From the NCBI GenBank assembly GCA_040754315.1, contig JBFMCS010000047.1, forward strand, positions 1 to 64,000: a stretch of 64,000 bases of DNA, read 5' to 3'. This stretch comes from Bacillota bacterium. Its GTDB lineage: Bacteria; Bacillota; Sulfobacillia; DUSP01; JBFMCS01. The translations under genes and the position numbers were made by a program. Below, in pieces: positions 8,457 through 17,031 of this stretch. Position 1 is the first letter of the stretch, and each line of letters starts with the position of its first letter. The notes under the pieces were generated by a model that was given only the letters and a program-made list of their open reading frames with translations, had not been told where the DNA came from and searched no databases.

Positions 8457-9986
8457 CTAGCGGCCTGGTTCAAGCCCTAACAGATTGTAGATTGCCTCGA
8501 TATCCAGGTGCCTTCTCAATGCGGCTCCCAGCGCATCGAAGCGCTCCCCAGCGTCCTGACCCGTCTTCACCGATCCCGGCGGTTCCAAGCCCCGCTGGGC
8601 TCTAATAGCCTTAACAAAGCCCTGGCGGAAGCTGGGGTCATCAAAGAGGCCGTGGACATAGGTGCCGGCAACATTCCCTCCAGGGTTCACTGCCCCGTCG
8701 AAGTCCTCCACTGGCCGCCCGGCCCGCTGGCTTATCCTGAGAAAGGGATCACAGGCCCCCCTTTCTGTTCTCCCCATGTGTATCTCATACCCGCTCACGC
8801 GGCACCCCTCCAGAGAGAAGATGCCGCGGTTTGTGACGACCCTGCCGCAGACCCTTACCGTCACCTTCTCGGGAGCAAAGTGCGTCACCGTATCCAGCAG
8901 CCCTAGTCCTGCCACGGCCTTCTGGTCAGATTCCACACCGTCTTCGTCGTAGATCCACTGGCCCAGCATCTGGTATCCCCCGCATACCCCCAGGACTACC
9001 GTGCCCTCCTTGGCAATGGCCAGGATCTGCCGGTGATAGCCGTAGGTCCTCAGGTACTCAAGGTCAGAGACAGTAGCCTTTGTCCCTGGTATGATCAGGA
9101 CATCGCAGGCCCCTATGGGCTCTCCGTCTTTCACGTAACGCACCAGGACACCAGGCTCACGCTCAAGAGGGTCAAAATCGGTGAAGTTCGAGATCAGGGG
9201 AAGTTGAAGCACTGCAACGCGCAGTTCATTACCAGCCGCTTTGACCTGGGACCGTTCCACCAGGGCGACTGAGTCCTCAGCGTCGATCCCGTGCCCCGGC
9301 AGGTAGGGCACAACCCCAAGGCAGGGCACTCCGGTACGGTGCTCCAGGAACCTGATCCCTGGCTCAAGAAGGCTCAGGTCTCCCCGGAACTTGTTAAGGA
9401 CAAATCCCTTAACCCTCTGGCGCTCCCAGGGCTGCAAGAGCTCCAGCGTGCCAACGATGGACGCCAGTGCACCCCCTCGATCCACATCCCCCACCAGGAT
9501 CACTGGAGCCTCCGCCAGCCTTGCCACCTCCATGTTGGCAATATCACGGTCCCTGAGGTTAACCTCAGCGGGGCTGCCGGCCCCCTCGATAACCAGGATA
9601 TCGTAGTGGGAGCGCAGGCGGGCCAGGGCCTCCCTTACGATCCCCAGTGCCTTTGGCACATACTCCTCCCGGTACCTCATGGCCCCCATGTGGCCGATGG
9701 GCTTCCCCATCACCACCACCTGGGCCTTCTGCCCTGAGCTGGGTTTTAGGAGAATGGGGTTCATGTCGGCCGTGGCCTCCACACCGCTGGCCTCTGCCTG
9801 GATCCCCTGAGCCCTCCCTATCTCCAGCCCATCCCTGGTAACGTAGGAGTTCAGGGACATGTTCTGGGACTTGAAGGGGGCAACCTTGAAGCCATCCTGC
9901 ATAAAGAGGCGGCACAGTCCTGTGCAAAGAAGACTCTTTCCCACATTGGATGAGGTTCCCTGTACCATCAGGCTCCGGCATTCCAT
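8457..9986 (-). CDS. cobQ: Cobyric acid synthase (CobQ/CbiP)
   Basis: An ATP-dependent glutamine amidotransferase that amidates four side chains of adenosylcobyrinic acid diamide to give adenosylcobyric acid. An N-terminal dethiobiotin-synthetase-like P-loop domain (VQGTSSNVGKS) is followed by a class-I glutaminase domain with the nucleophile in VLGVCGGYQML and the C-terminal histidine near TYVHGLFDD. The 509-residue length is normal. The start overlaps cobD by 19 nt; a second ATG at 9968 would reduce this. It is the last cobalamin gene of the riboswitch-led operon. Confidence 0.96.
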   Translation of the reverse strand: MECRSLMVQGTSSNVGKSLLCTGLCRLFMQDGFKVAPFKSQNMSLNSYVTRDGLEIGRAQGIQAEASGVEATADMNPILLKPSSGQKAQVVVMGKPIGHMGAMRYREEYVPKALGIVREALARLRSHYDILVIEGAGSPAEVNLRDRDIANMEVARLAEAPVILVGDVDRGGALASIVGTLELLQPWERQRVKGFVLNKFRGDLSLLEPGIRFLEHRTGVPCLGVVPYLPGHGIDAEDSVALVERSQVKAAGNELRVAVLQLPLISNFTDFDPLEREPGVLVRYVKDGEPIGACDVLIIPGTKATVSDLEYLRTYGYHRQILAIAKEGTVVLGVCGGYQMLGQWIYDEDGVESDQKAVAGLGLLDTVTHFAPEKVTVRVCGRVVTNRGIFSLEGCRVSGYEIHMGRTERGACDPFLRISQRAGRPVEDFDGAVNPGGNVAGTYVHGLFDDPSFRQGFVKAIRAQRGLEPPGSVKTGQDAGERFDALGAALRRHLDIEAIYNLLGLEPGR

Positions 9987-11077
9987 GGTTTCTTGGCCAC
10001 TCCCTTCGAGGCAAGGCCCTCCATGACCTCGGCCAGCTCAGCTGCCAGCACCCCGTTCATCTCAGGGGTTAGCACTGCAACCCTGAAGTATCCTTCCCCG
10101 AGCCCGGGGAAGGTGGAGGCATCCCTCACAAGTATCCTCCGGGCTGCCATGGCCCTTACGATGTCCGCCGACCCTATTCCTCCCCGGGTGATCTCGCACA
10201 AGAGGAAGTTAGCAAGGGACGGCCAAACCCTGATCCCATCTATCCCTTCCAGGCGCCGCCCCAGGTCCTCCCTGGCTCTATGGATGTAGCGAGCCACGTG
10301 GTCAGAGTAGGATGCATCCTCAAGGCAGGCAAGCCCGGCAACCTGGGCAAGGCTGTTGACGCTCCACGGATCCCTTCTTTTCTCCATCATCCCTATAAGA
10401 CCCGGGGGGCCTATGCCCCATCCCAGGCGAAGCCCGGGTATGGAGAACATCTTGGTGAAGGAGCGGAGAAGAAACACGTTCCCGGGCACCCGCTCCATTG
10501 GCCCCAGTAGACCCTGGCGCATCTCAGGCACCACGAAATCCATGAAGGCCTCATCCAGCACCAGCCAGGTATCCCTGTCCTGCAAGGCGCTGGCGAGCCA
10601 GCGGACGGAATCCCCGGCTATGAGGGCACCGGTGGGGTTGTTTGGGTTACACAGGCACACCGCCTTTATCCCCTGGGATGCCTTTGCCACATCGCGAAGA
10701 TCCGCTGGAAATGCGCGATTTTTTGAGATATAACTCAGGGGGGTACCCCCTGACGCCGAACATGCCCTGGCGTATTCGCTGAAGGTCGGGTTCACCACAA
10801 GGCCGAGAGCCGGCCCTACTACACCAAAAAAGAGGAACAGCAGCTCGGAAGACCCGTTCCCCACGATAACCCTACCGGGTTCCACCCCGTGGATCTGGGC
10901 GATCCTCGCCCTCAGTGCACTCGCGTTAGGTTCGGGGTAGTACTTCACCACCCCGAGGTGAGACTGCAGGGCCTCCATGACATGACCCGGAGGTCCCAGG
11001 GGGTTGATGCTTGCGCTGAAGTCCAAGAGGCCCTCCTGGATCCTACCGGAGCGCCACAGGTTACCCCCGTGATCCAT
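9968..11077 (-). CDS. cobD: L-threonine-O-3-phosphate decarboxylase (CobD)
   Basis: A PLP enzyme of the aminotransferase class I/II fold that makes (R)-1-amino-2-propanol phosphate, the linker of the cobalamin nucleotide loop. Visible features are NPLGPP near residue 27, the substrate and PLP segments NPNNPTG and LDEAFMDF, and the PLP lysine in RSFTKMFSIPGLRLG. Histidinol-phosphate aminotransferases look similar, but the setting between a PduX-like kinase and cobQ favours CobD. The ATG follows GGGGAGG. It overlaps its neighbours on both sides, which indicates translational coupling. Confidence 0.92.
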   Translation of the reverse strand: MDHGGNLWRSGRIQEGLLDFSASINPLGPPGHVMEALQSHLGVVKYYPEPNASALRARIAQIHGVEPGRVIVGNGSSELLFLFFGVVGPALGLVVNPTFSEYARACSASGGTPLSYISKNRAFPADLRDVAKASQGIKAVCLCNPNNPTGALIAGDSVRWLASALQDRDTWLVLDEAFMDFVVPEMRQGLLGPMERVPGNVFLLRSFTKMFSIPGLRLGWGIGPPGLIGMMEKRRDPWSVNSLAQVAGLACLEDASYSDHVARYIHRAREDLGRRLEGIDGIRVWPSLANFLLCEITRGGIGSADIVRAMAARRILVRDASTFPGLGEGYFRVAVLTPEMNGVLAAELAEVMEGLASKGVAKKPWNAGA

Positions 11078-12008
11078 CCCTCACCCCTCCCCCTACCAGG
11101 TTATACACCCCCAGTGGTTTGCCGGCGCCCACCCTCTCTACGGTCCTGGCCAAGGCCTCAACGGGACCGTCACATGGAAGCAGCACCCCTATGACACTGC
11201 CACTATGAGCTACGCTGACACCCAGGGCGCCCACAGGCGCCGTTGCGGCCACCAGCTCCTCTAGCAGTCGCTTCTCCAGGACCGCCTGGTGGGCCATGGC
11301 ACTTGCGGTGGCCCCCCAGGCCACTAGGGCTGGGTGAGACTGCAAAACCCCGCGGACAACGGCGGTGAGGGCGAGCCCGACCCAGTGCTCCTTGGCGGCG
11401 TTAAGGCGGCCCAGGTCCTCACGGGCGTTGAAGTGCAAGGTATCTACCTCTCCCCCCGTTTCCACCACCAGCGCCCTCATGGGCGGGGGTTGCCCCAGGC
11501 TGTGAACGCACCTGCCCCGCCTGTGATCGAAGATAACGCAGCCTTGGAACATAACCCCGTCAGTGGGCTCGATAGACAGCGCAACCCTGGCCACCTGCCA
11601 GGGTGTGATGGGGACCCCCAGGGCCAGGGCGGTTGCCCAGCTGGCGGCTGAGATGTCAGCGCTGCTGCTAGCCATCCCCTTGGACACAGGAATGGGCGAA
11701 TCCACTTCCACCCACACCTCACCGGCAGTAAAGCCCAGGAACTCAAGGGTCCGTGCCACCGCCAGTCGGGTCTTCCAGCCCTCCCCAGGCACGCCCCACC
11801 GCACATCAATGCACGGGTCTGGGTAGCTGGAGCCCAGAGCCCTGGCGGTAAGGCCTCGCAGCTCTACCCGGGCCGTGGAATAGAGGTTTACCGGGCAGGT
11901 TACCAGGAAGTCCTGGCTACCGATGCGACCCTGCACCAGCTCCCCACACGTGCCAGGAGCCCGCGCCTCCCCGAAAGCCGAAACTCCCCTTGAGCATGTC
12001 AATCCCAT
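11061..12008 (-). CDS. pduX: PduX-like L-threonine kinase (GHMP family)
   Basis: A GHMP-superfamily kinase that should phosphorylate L-threonine, supplying the substrate of CobD. The N-terminus has the PduX signature APGTCGELVQG, and the ATP-binding GHMP motif appears as PVSKGMASSSADISAA (about residues 100-115). A 315-residue length fits. It lies directly upstream of cobD and downstream of cbiB, so the three enzymes of the aminopropanol branch are consecutive. The kinase class is clear; the threonine specificity rests on the motif and this gene order. Confidence 0.9.
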   Translation of the reverse strand: MGLTCSRGVSAFGEARAPGTCGELVQGRIGSQDFLVTCPVNLYSTARVELRGLTARALGSSYPDPCIDVRWGVPGEGWKTRLAVARTLEFLGFTAGEVWVEVDSPIPVSKGMASSSADISAASWATALALGVPITPWQVARVALSIEPTDGVMFQGCVIFDHRRGRCVHSLGQPPPMRALVVETGGEVDTLHFNAREDLGRLNAAKEHWVGLALTAVVRGVLQSHPALVAWGATASAMAHQAVLEKRLLEELVAATAPVGALGVSVAHSGSVIGVLLPCDGPVEALARTVERVGAGKPLGVYNLVGGGVRDGSRG

Positions 12009-12020
12009 CCTGCGAGCCCC

Positions 12021-12965
12021 CTAAAGACTCCTGGTGATTATGGCCAGGAGCACCGCCGCCAGGCTAGCCCGTCTCATAGCTCTCACCGCCCTAGACACAT
12101 CCCCCGCCCGGGCGACAGCGCCCTCCAGGCGGATTCCGGGTCTTTCCGAAGGAACGCCCCTGTAGTGGTTCACCCCACCTAGCCGGACGTCCAGAAGGCC
12201 GGCCATGGCTGCCTCCGGGTAGCCACTGTTGGGGCTAGGATGTCTTGAGCCGTCCCTGAACATCGTTGCCAGCGCCCTGCGGCCTTCTGCCGGGGTCGTA
12301 GACCCTGCCAGGGCCAGCAGGAATGCGGTAACCCTTGCGGGCACGTAGTTCGCCACATCGTCCAAACGGGCTGCCACCCGCCCGAAGTAGAGGTATGTAG
12401 AGTCCTTATGTCCTATCATTGAGTCCAGGGTGTTCACGGCCTTGTAGGCCATGGCCAAGGCCGGCCCTCCAAGTGCTGCGTAGAACAAGGGAGCCACCAC
12501 ACCGTCGGAGAGGCTCTCGGCAACGGCCTCAACGGCTGCTCTGGACACCCCCGGCTCATCCAGGCAGGCAGTGTCCCGGCCTACGATGTGAGACACCTCA
12601 AGCCTAGCCCCTTCAAGGTCGCCCCGCCTAAGACTTGCCAGTACCCGGTTGGCGTGATCCGCCAGATCCCTTGTGGACATAACAAGCCACAAGAGAACCG
12701 TGTTTGCGGCAAATCCCACGGCAGGCTCCCCACCACGCACGGCCCACAGGCTGGCAGCCAGGGTAAGGCCGTAGCTTAGGCCTATCACGACAAGGGAAAC
12801 CAAGCCCCCCGCCACAACCTGCGCGGGCCGCGTAAGACTCGGCCTGAGATGTCGCTCGGCCTTCTTCACAAGCCATCCCATGCCCCGGACCGGGTGGGGA
12901 AACCACCGGGGGTCCCCCACAACGCAATCCAGAAGATAGGCCGCGGCGATCTCCAGGGCCAGCAC
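12021..12965 (-). CDS. cbiB: Adenosylcobinamide-phosphate synthase (CbiB)
   Basis: A polytopic membrane enzyme that joins aminopropanol phosphate to adenosylcobyric acid. The family N-terminal motif DCVVGDPRWFPHPVRGMG is present (about residues 13-30), then several membrane segments, a VNTLDSMIGHKDSTY segment and a C-terminal SPNSGYPEAAMAG. Length (314) is typical. The start is GTG at 12965. With PduX, CobD and CobQ it covers late corrin-ring decoration and the attachment of the linker. cobU, cobS and cobT for the final nucleotide-loop steps are not in the window. Confidence 0.96.
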   Translation of the reverse strand: MLALEIAAAYLLDCVVGDPRWFPHPVRGMGWLVKKAERHLRPSLTRPAQVVAGGLVSLVVIGLSYGLTLAASLWAVRGGEPAVGFAANTVLLWLVMSTRDLADHANRVLASLRRGDLEGARLEVSHIVGRDTACLDEPGVSRAAVEAVAESLSDGVVAPLFYAALGGPALAMAYKAVNTLDSMIGHKDSTYLYFGRVAARLDDVANYVPARVTAFLLALAGSTTPAEGRRALATMFRDGSRHPSPNSGYPEAAMAGLLDVRLGGVNHYRGVPSERPGIRLEGAVARAGDVSRAVRAMRRASLAAVLLAIITRSL

Positions 12966-13015
12966 GCTAGTGTCTCACCTGCCCTGTAAGGTGGGCCTCC
13001 CAGGCTAATCCTGCC

Positions 13016-14113
13016 CTATTCCCCACCTGGGCTCCCGAAGTACGCCAAGTTTTTCCTTCTCCTCAGGAGGTAGATGAAGAAGGGGCCTCCAAACATGGAT
13101 GTCAGGATGCCCACCGGGAGTTCTGTTGGCGCTATGACCGTCCTGGCCATGGCGTCCGCCGTAACCAGGAAGGCGGCTCCGGCCAGGGCGGAAGCGGGAA
13201 TAAGCACCCTGTGGTCAGGCCCGGCCACAAGCCTTATAACATGGGGCACTATCAGGCCAACGAAGCCGATGAGCCCGCTGGTAGCCACCGCGGTGGCTGT
13301 CAACAGGGATGCAGCTCCAAGAAGTGCCCTCTTGACCCACTCCGTATCGACGCCCAGGTGCACCGCAGTATCCTCCCCCAGTACCATAGCATTCAGATCC
13401 CGCGCATAGACCAGGCAGGCAGCGCACCCTACTGCTACGTAGGGCACCGCGAGTCTCACGTATTGCCACGTGGCGCCGCTGAACCCGCCCATCAGCCAGA
13501 ACACCACCTGGTGGATCTGCTGGTTTGAGAAGTACACAGCTAGGGAAACCAGGGCAGACAGGAAGGAGCCCACGGCAATACCTGCAAGAAGCATGGTTAG
13601 CACCGGAAGGCGGCCCTGCACCCGGGATATGCTGTACACCAGCAGGATTGATCCGAGAGCGCCGGTGAAGGCCATCAGAGGTACCGCCCCCAGCCCCAGG
13701 AACCCAGCCTGAAGACCCAGGACGATGGCGAGCACCGCCCCGAGGGAGGCACCGGAAGAAACCCCTATGACGAAGGGGTCTGCCATGGGGTTTCGGAAGA
13801 TGCCCTGGAAGGTGGCCCCCGCCACTGCCAGTGAGGCTCCCACCAGTCCAGACAGTACCACCCGGGGCAAGCGTATCTGCAGGATTATGGAGGCCTTTAA
13901 GCCCTCGGGCTCTCGGAAGACGTGGCTAGGCCCCACCCCTATGCCTAGGATATCTCTTGCGAGTATGCCTAGGACCTCTGCCACGGACACCCGCACAGCA
14001 CCAATGGTCACACCAAGGAACACACTAACCAGCAGTGCAAGGGCTGCAGCGATGATAACCTGGGTGCCCCCGAACCTCCCCTTGGGCACGTCGCGTCTAA
14101 GACGAGTCTTCAT
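13016..14113 (-). CDS. btuC: FecCD-family ABC permease, probably cobalamin import (BtuC type)
   Basis: Membrane permease of the FecCD family with about ten hydrophobic segments in 365 residues. Conserved pieces include LRLPRVVLSGLVGASLAVAG, NPMADPFVIGVSSGASLGA and GFVGLIVPHVIRL. It lies 19 nt after btuF and upstream of cbiB, under a cobalamin riboswitch, so cobalamin or cobinamide is the likely cargo rather than ferric siderophores. The usual btuD ATPase does not follow: the next gene is cbiB, 50 nt downstream. Confidence 0.88.
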   Translation of the reverse strand: MKTRLRRDVPKGRFGGTQVIIAAALALLVSVFLGVTIGAVRVSVAEVLGILARDILGIGVGPSHVFREPEGLKASIILQIRLPRVVLSGLVGASLAVAGATFQGIFRNPMADPFVIGVSSGASLGAVLAIVLGLQAGFLGLGAVPLMAFTGALGSILLVYSISRVQGRLPVLTMLLAGIAVGSFLSALVSLAVYFSNQQIHQVVFWLMGGFSGATWQYVRLAVPYVAVGCAACLVYARDLNAMVLGEDTAVHLGVDTEWVKRALLGAASLLTATAVATSGLIGFVGLIVPHVIRLVAGPDHRVLIPASALAGAAFLVTADAMARTVIAPTELPVGILTSMFGGPFFIYLLRRRKNLAYFGSPGGE

Positions 14114-14132
14114 CTATGCCTCCCCTGAGAGG

Positions 14133-15077
14133 TCACTGGAAGAGTTCCGGGTGTAGCATCGTTGCCAGGATCTCCACAGCCTCGGCTATACGAGGACCTG
14201 GCCGCGAGATGATATTCGCATCTATGCTATGATACCTGCGGTTCTTCAGGGCGCCGATTTCCTGCCAACCTGGCCGTGCCAGGAGCTGTTCCTCCGTGAG
14301 GGCGTCTGTACCGTGGTAGGCCGGGAAGATGATGACGTCGGGATTCCTGTCAATCACTGCCTCGGCACTGTACTGAGGGTAGTCAGTGTCGGCATCACCA
14401 GCCATGTTTATGCCTCCACCGGCCTGTATGAGCTGGTGAATGAGGGTGCCCGGGCCAGCGCTCATAAGAGGGTCTGAGAACACCTCATAGTAAACCAGGG
14501 GCCTCGCCTCCACCGTCTCAAGGCGCTCAGTGACAGCCTCGATCCGGCCCCTGGTGGTCTCCACCAGGGCCTGGGCCTGTTGTTCGCCTCCAATGGCCTC
14601 GCCCACCATGCGTATGCTGCGAAGGACATCATCTATATCCTTGGGGAAAAGCACCATCACCTTAACCCCCAGGCTATCCAGCTGCTCGACCTGCTGCTGG
14701 TGCATACTCGTAGCCAGCACCAGGTCCGGCTGGAGGGACACTATGACCTCAACCGATGGGTCAGCGAACCCTCCCACCTTATCGATGCCCTGCACCTCCC
14801 CGGGGAAGTCGCAGTAGTCTGTGACACCTACAACGCGGTCTCCCGCACCCAAAGCAAAGAGTATCTCGGTATTACTGGGGGCCAGGGAGACGATGCGCTG
14901 GGGCATGCTGGGAAGCACCGTCTCCCTTCCCATGTCGTCTACAATCCTCAGCGGGTAGCCCTCCAGCTCCTCCCCCGGTGTGGCCGCAGGAGTCTCCGCG
15001 CGCCTTCCTCCTATCCAGATCGCCGCCGTGAACACTGCAATGGCCGCCAGGAGCACAATGGCAATGCTTCTCATCAT
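14133..15077 (-). CDS. btuF: Cobalamin/cobinamide-binding protein of an ABC importer (BtuF type)
   Basis: Periplasmic-binding-protein-like receptor of the helical-backbone class. An N-terminal hydrophobic segment (about residues 2-20) has no lipobox cysteine, so it acts as a membrane anchor or signal peptide. Then come PQRIVSLAPSNTEILFALGAG, typical of BtuF/FepB-like proteins, and YCDFPGEVQGIDKVGGF, which is common in B12 receptors. It is the first gene after the cobalamin riboswitch and has a strong AAGGAGG site. The riboswitch supports a corrinoid ligand. Confidence 0.9.
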   Translation of the reverse strand: MMRSIAIVLLAAIAVFTAAIWIGGRRAETPAATPGEELEGYPLRIVDDMGRETVLPSMPQRIVSLAPSNTEILFALGAGDRVVGVTDYCDFPGEVQGIDKVGGFADPSVEVIVSLQPDLVLATSMHQQQVEQLDSLGVKVMVLFPKDIDDVLRSIRMVGEAIGGEQQAQALVETTRGRIEAVTERLETVEARPLVYYEVFSDPLMSAGPGTLIHQLIQAGGGINMAGDADTDYPQYSAEAVIDRNPDVIIFPAYHGTDALTEEQLLARPGWQEIGALKNRRYHSIDANIISRPGPRIAEAVEILATMLHPELFQ

Positions 15078-15100
15078 GACAGAATCCTCCTTAGAAAATC

Positions 15101-15122
15101 TGAACCCGGCCGGTAGGCCGGG
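15101..15122 (-). terminator. Hairpin of the riboswitch expression platform
   Basis: On the minus strand CCCGGCC-TACC-GGCCGGG (15105-15122) is followed by TTCAGATTTTC, just before the btuF ribosome binding site. Its place between aptamer and first gene fits an intrinsic terminator. The U-run is interrupted, so folding that affects ribosome access remains possible. An alternative pairing of GCGTAC with GTACGC lies between aptamer and hairpin (about 15167-15203) and could take part in switching. Confidence 0.6.
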
Positions 15123-15204
15123 CTTCTCTCACACGACGCTGGTGAATGCTCTCATTCCCTCGCCATGCGTACCTCCCCTCTACCTCGAAGGTTCAAGTAC
15201 GCGA

Positions 15205-15358
15205 CCACCAGTAAGGTTTCCTGGCTCCCAGTCATCGCCCATCCCGGCACCTTCCCGCTCCGGGGGAGCAGTGGTACTAAGCCGTGGGCTCGTGGATACA
15301 GTGGCGGGACCGCTCAGGCATCTTACCTGATTCCCTTGCGCCTCGAAGGCGCCTGGCC
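15205..15358 (-). promoter_or_regulatory. Cobalamin riboswitch
   Basis: The minus strand carries the diagnostic parts of the B12 aptamer: a GGGAATCAGGT-like start near 15335-15325, the core GAGCGGTCCCGCCACTGT (about 15316-15299) and the B12 box AGCCAGGAAACC (15225-15214). Order and spacing fit the family. It leads btuF, btuC, cbiB, pduX, cobD and cobQ, so bound adenosylcobalamin should lower expression of uptake and nucleotide-loop genes. Aptamer ends are approximate because I could not run a covariance model. Confidence 0.93.
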
Positions 15359-15381
15359 GTGCATATTGACTTGTCCTTTAC

Positions 15382-15410
15382 ATTATAGCATCCAGGTGGA
15401 CCAGTGTATA
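15382..15410 (-). promoter_or_regulatory. Promoter of the cobalamin operon
   Basis: On the minus strand a perfect TATAAT (15382-15387) is preceded at 17 nt by TATACA (15405-15410). Transcription would begin near 15375, about 20 nt before the aptamer. This is the expected promoter for the riboswitch-led operon. A tetranucleotide repeat abuts the upstream edge of the -35 element. Confidence 0.72.
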
Positions 15411-15440
15411 CACGCACGCACGCACGCACGTACGTACACG
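15411..15440. repeat. Short tandem CACG repeat
   Basis: Five consecutive CACG units (15411-15430) are followed by the degenerate units TACG and TACA and a trailing CG. The array touches the -35 element of the cobalamin operon promoter and lies in the divergent region before yedE. Such tetranucleotide tracts can change length by slippage. No function is shown by the sequence. The rest of the gap to 15660 holds no open frame I would support. Confidence 0.6.
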
Positions 15441-15674
15441 CAATCACCCACCCAGAGGCCCCAATCCCTTGGTTTTTTGTTAGGGCTGGGCATTACCAGG
15501 TTTTTCAGGAGGGTCTCAGGGCTGGCCCCCTCGGAGCCCCGTAACCGCGCCTAGCCGTTCCCGACAGGCTTGCCTGTGTTCTTCATAACCATGTGTCATA
15601 GTTTGCATGAAGGAACTTGGGTTTTCGTGTGGAAACCACTTATCGGATATTCGCTTCCAAAGGAGGTGTAATCG

Positions 15675-16766
15675 CTGGGTACTTCGACTAGGTCGCTGGT
15701 ATTAGTGGGTGCAGCCACCGGTGCCTTGGCAATCCTGCTGCAACGCCTGGGCAATCCTGGGAACATGGGGATCTGTGTTGCCTGCATGCTCAGGGACATT
15801 TCCGGCGCCCTGGGGCTCCACAGGGCACCAATGGTACAGTACCTGAGGCCGGAGATTATCGGTTTCGTGCTGGGTTCTACGGCCAGCTCTCTTATGGGAA
15901 GGGAGTTTCGCGCCCGGGGAGGCTCGGCGCCCTTGGTCCGTTTCTTCCTGGGGTTCTTTGCCATGGTGGGCGCCCTAGTGTTCCTGGGTTGTCCCTGGAG
16001 AGCGCTGCTTCGCCTTTCCGCCGGGGATGCCAATGCGATTCTTGGTCTATTGGGTCTGGGTGCCGGGGTTTGGGTAGGTGTGGCGTTCCTCAAGTCCGGA
16101 TTCACCCTGGGGCGCGCCCAGAGGAATGACCCGCGCACAGCCTGGATGATGCCTGCCCTCATGGCTATATTGCTGGTCCTGCTCATCGCGTCACCCCAGT
16201 TTGGGAGGGTGGACGGAAAGCCCGCTGGCCCCATCTTTGCAAGCCTGCAGGGACCCGGCTCCCAGCACGCACCCATCGTGGCTTCTCTCATCGCAGGACT
16301 ATCTGTCGGGGCACTCGCTCAGCGAAGCCGGTTCTGCACGGTTGGGGCGCTGCGGGACATCATTTTGGTGAAGGACTTCCACCTTCTGGGCGGCGTAATT
16401 GCCATGGTGGTGACTGCGTTCGTCCTTAACCTTCTGTTTGGACAGTTCAGGTGGGGCTTTGAAGGCCAGCCCATAGCCCATACATCCCACCTGTGGAACT
16501 TCCTGGGCATGCTCCTGGCGGGGCTCGCCTTCACCCTGGCGGGCGGTTGCCCAGGCAGGCAGCTGGTCCTGTCCGGGGAGGGGGACGCCGACGCCTCGCT
16601 ATTCGTCCTGGGCATGCTGGTGGGAGCGGGCTTTGCCCACAACATGTCCCTGGCCAGCTCCGCTGCTGGAACTGGCCCCTACGGGCCGGCTGCAGTGATT
16701 ATTGGCCTGGCATTCTGCATTATCGTGGGGTACTTCCTCAGGCGAACTGACGTGGGGGTGATCTGA
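15675..16766 (+). CDS. yedE: YedE-type membrane transporter, putative selenium importer
   Basis: A polytopic membrane protein of the YeeE/YedE (sulphur-transport) family, with about ten hydrophobic segments and the repeated motifs NMGICVACMLRD and SRFCTVGALRDI. The YedE subgroup co-occurs with selenium-use genes and is predicted to import a selenium compound. Its neighbours (TusA/YedF-like, DUF3343, cysteine desulfurase, LysR) fit. The strong AGGAGG at 15661-15666 points to a CTG start at 15675, since the frame has a stop at 15669 and the next usual start, GTG at 15705, is too far from it. The CTG start adds ten residues to the first membrane segment. Confidence 0.85.
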   Translation: MGTSTRSLVLVGAATGALAILLQRLGNPGNMGICVACMLRDISGALGLHRAPMVQYLRPEIIGFVLGSTASSLMGREFRARGGSAPLVRFFLGFFAMVGALVFLGCPWRALLRLSAGDANAILGLLGLGAGVWVGVAFLKSGFTLGRAQRNDPRTAWMMPALMAILLVLLIASPQFGRVDGKPAGPIFASLQGPGSQHAPIVASLIAGLSVGALAQRSRFCTVGALRDIILVKDFHLLGGVIAMVVTAFVLNLLFGQFRWGFEGQPIAHTSHLWNFLGMLLAGLAFTLAGGCPGRQLVLSGEGDADASLFVLGMLVGAGFAHNMSLASSAAGTGPYGPAAVIIGLAFCIIVGYFLRRTDVGVI

Positions 16767-16767
16767 A

Positions 16768-17031
16768 CTGGACGCAATCAGGATTAACGCCAGGGGACTT
16801 TCCTGCCCACAACCGGTACTCCTTACTATGGACGCGTTAAGAAAGAGCCAGGGTAAGCCCGTATCGGTTTGGGTCGATACGGAGGTCGCCAGGGACAACG
16901 TTATCCGGGTGGCCACCCGGAAGGGCTTCAAGGTTGAGACCCGGCCTGAGGGGGACGCCTACGTCATTGAGATTGAGGGAAATGACTATCAATCTTGTCC
17001 AGGGAGTCTTCCCCCTGGGCAGGGCCTGTAG
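16768..17031 (+). CDS. TusA/YedF-like sulphur (selenium) carrier protein
   Basis: A small protein of the TusA/SirA fold, about 87 residues. The motif ARGLSCPQPVLLT near the N-terminus contains the conserved CPxP cysteine that carries persulfide (or selenium) in this family. That motif lies upstream of the first ATG (16828), so the ATG cannot be the start. The frame upstream contains only TCT, GAA and then CTG at 16768 before a stop, so CTG is the likely start, 2 nt after the yedE stop and behind GTGGGGGTG. Its place after yedE suggests it receives or shuttles selenium. Confidence 0.82.
   Translation: MDAIRINARGLSCPQPVLLTMDALRKSQGKPVSVWVDTEVARDNVIRVATRKGFKVETRPEGDAYVIEIEGNDYQSCPGSLPPGQGL

Noticed and set aside
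15411-15440. CRISPR array or origin from the CACG repeat
   Set aside because: Units are 4 nt with no spacers and there are no cas genes, DnaA boxes or AT-rich unwinding region nearby.
15596-16291. Long minus-strand open frame opposite yedE
   Set aside because: It is a shadow of the plus-strand YedE frame, which has clear membrane segments and family motifs; the minus frame is low-complexity proline/arginine-rich.
16828-17031. Starting the TusA/YedF-like gene at ATG 16828
   Set aside because: That start would remove the conserved CPxP motif that defines the family, and it has no ribosome binding site.
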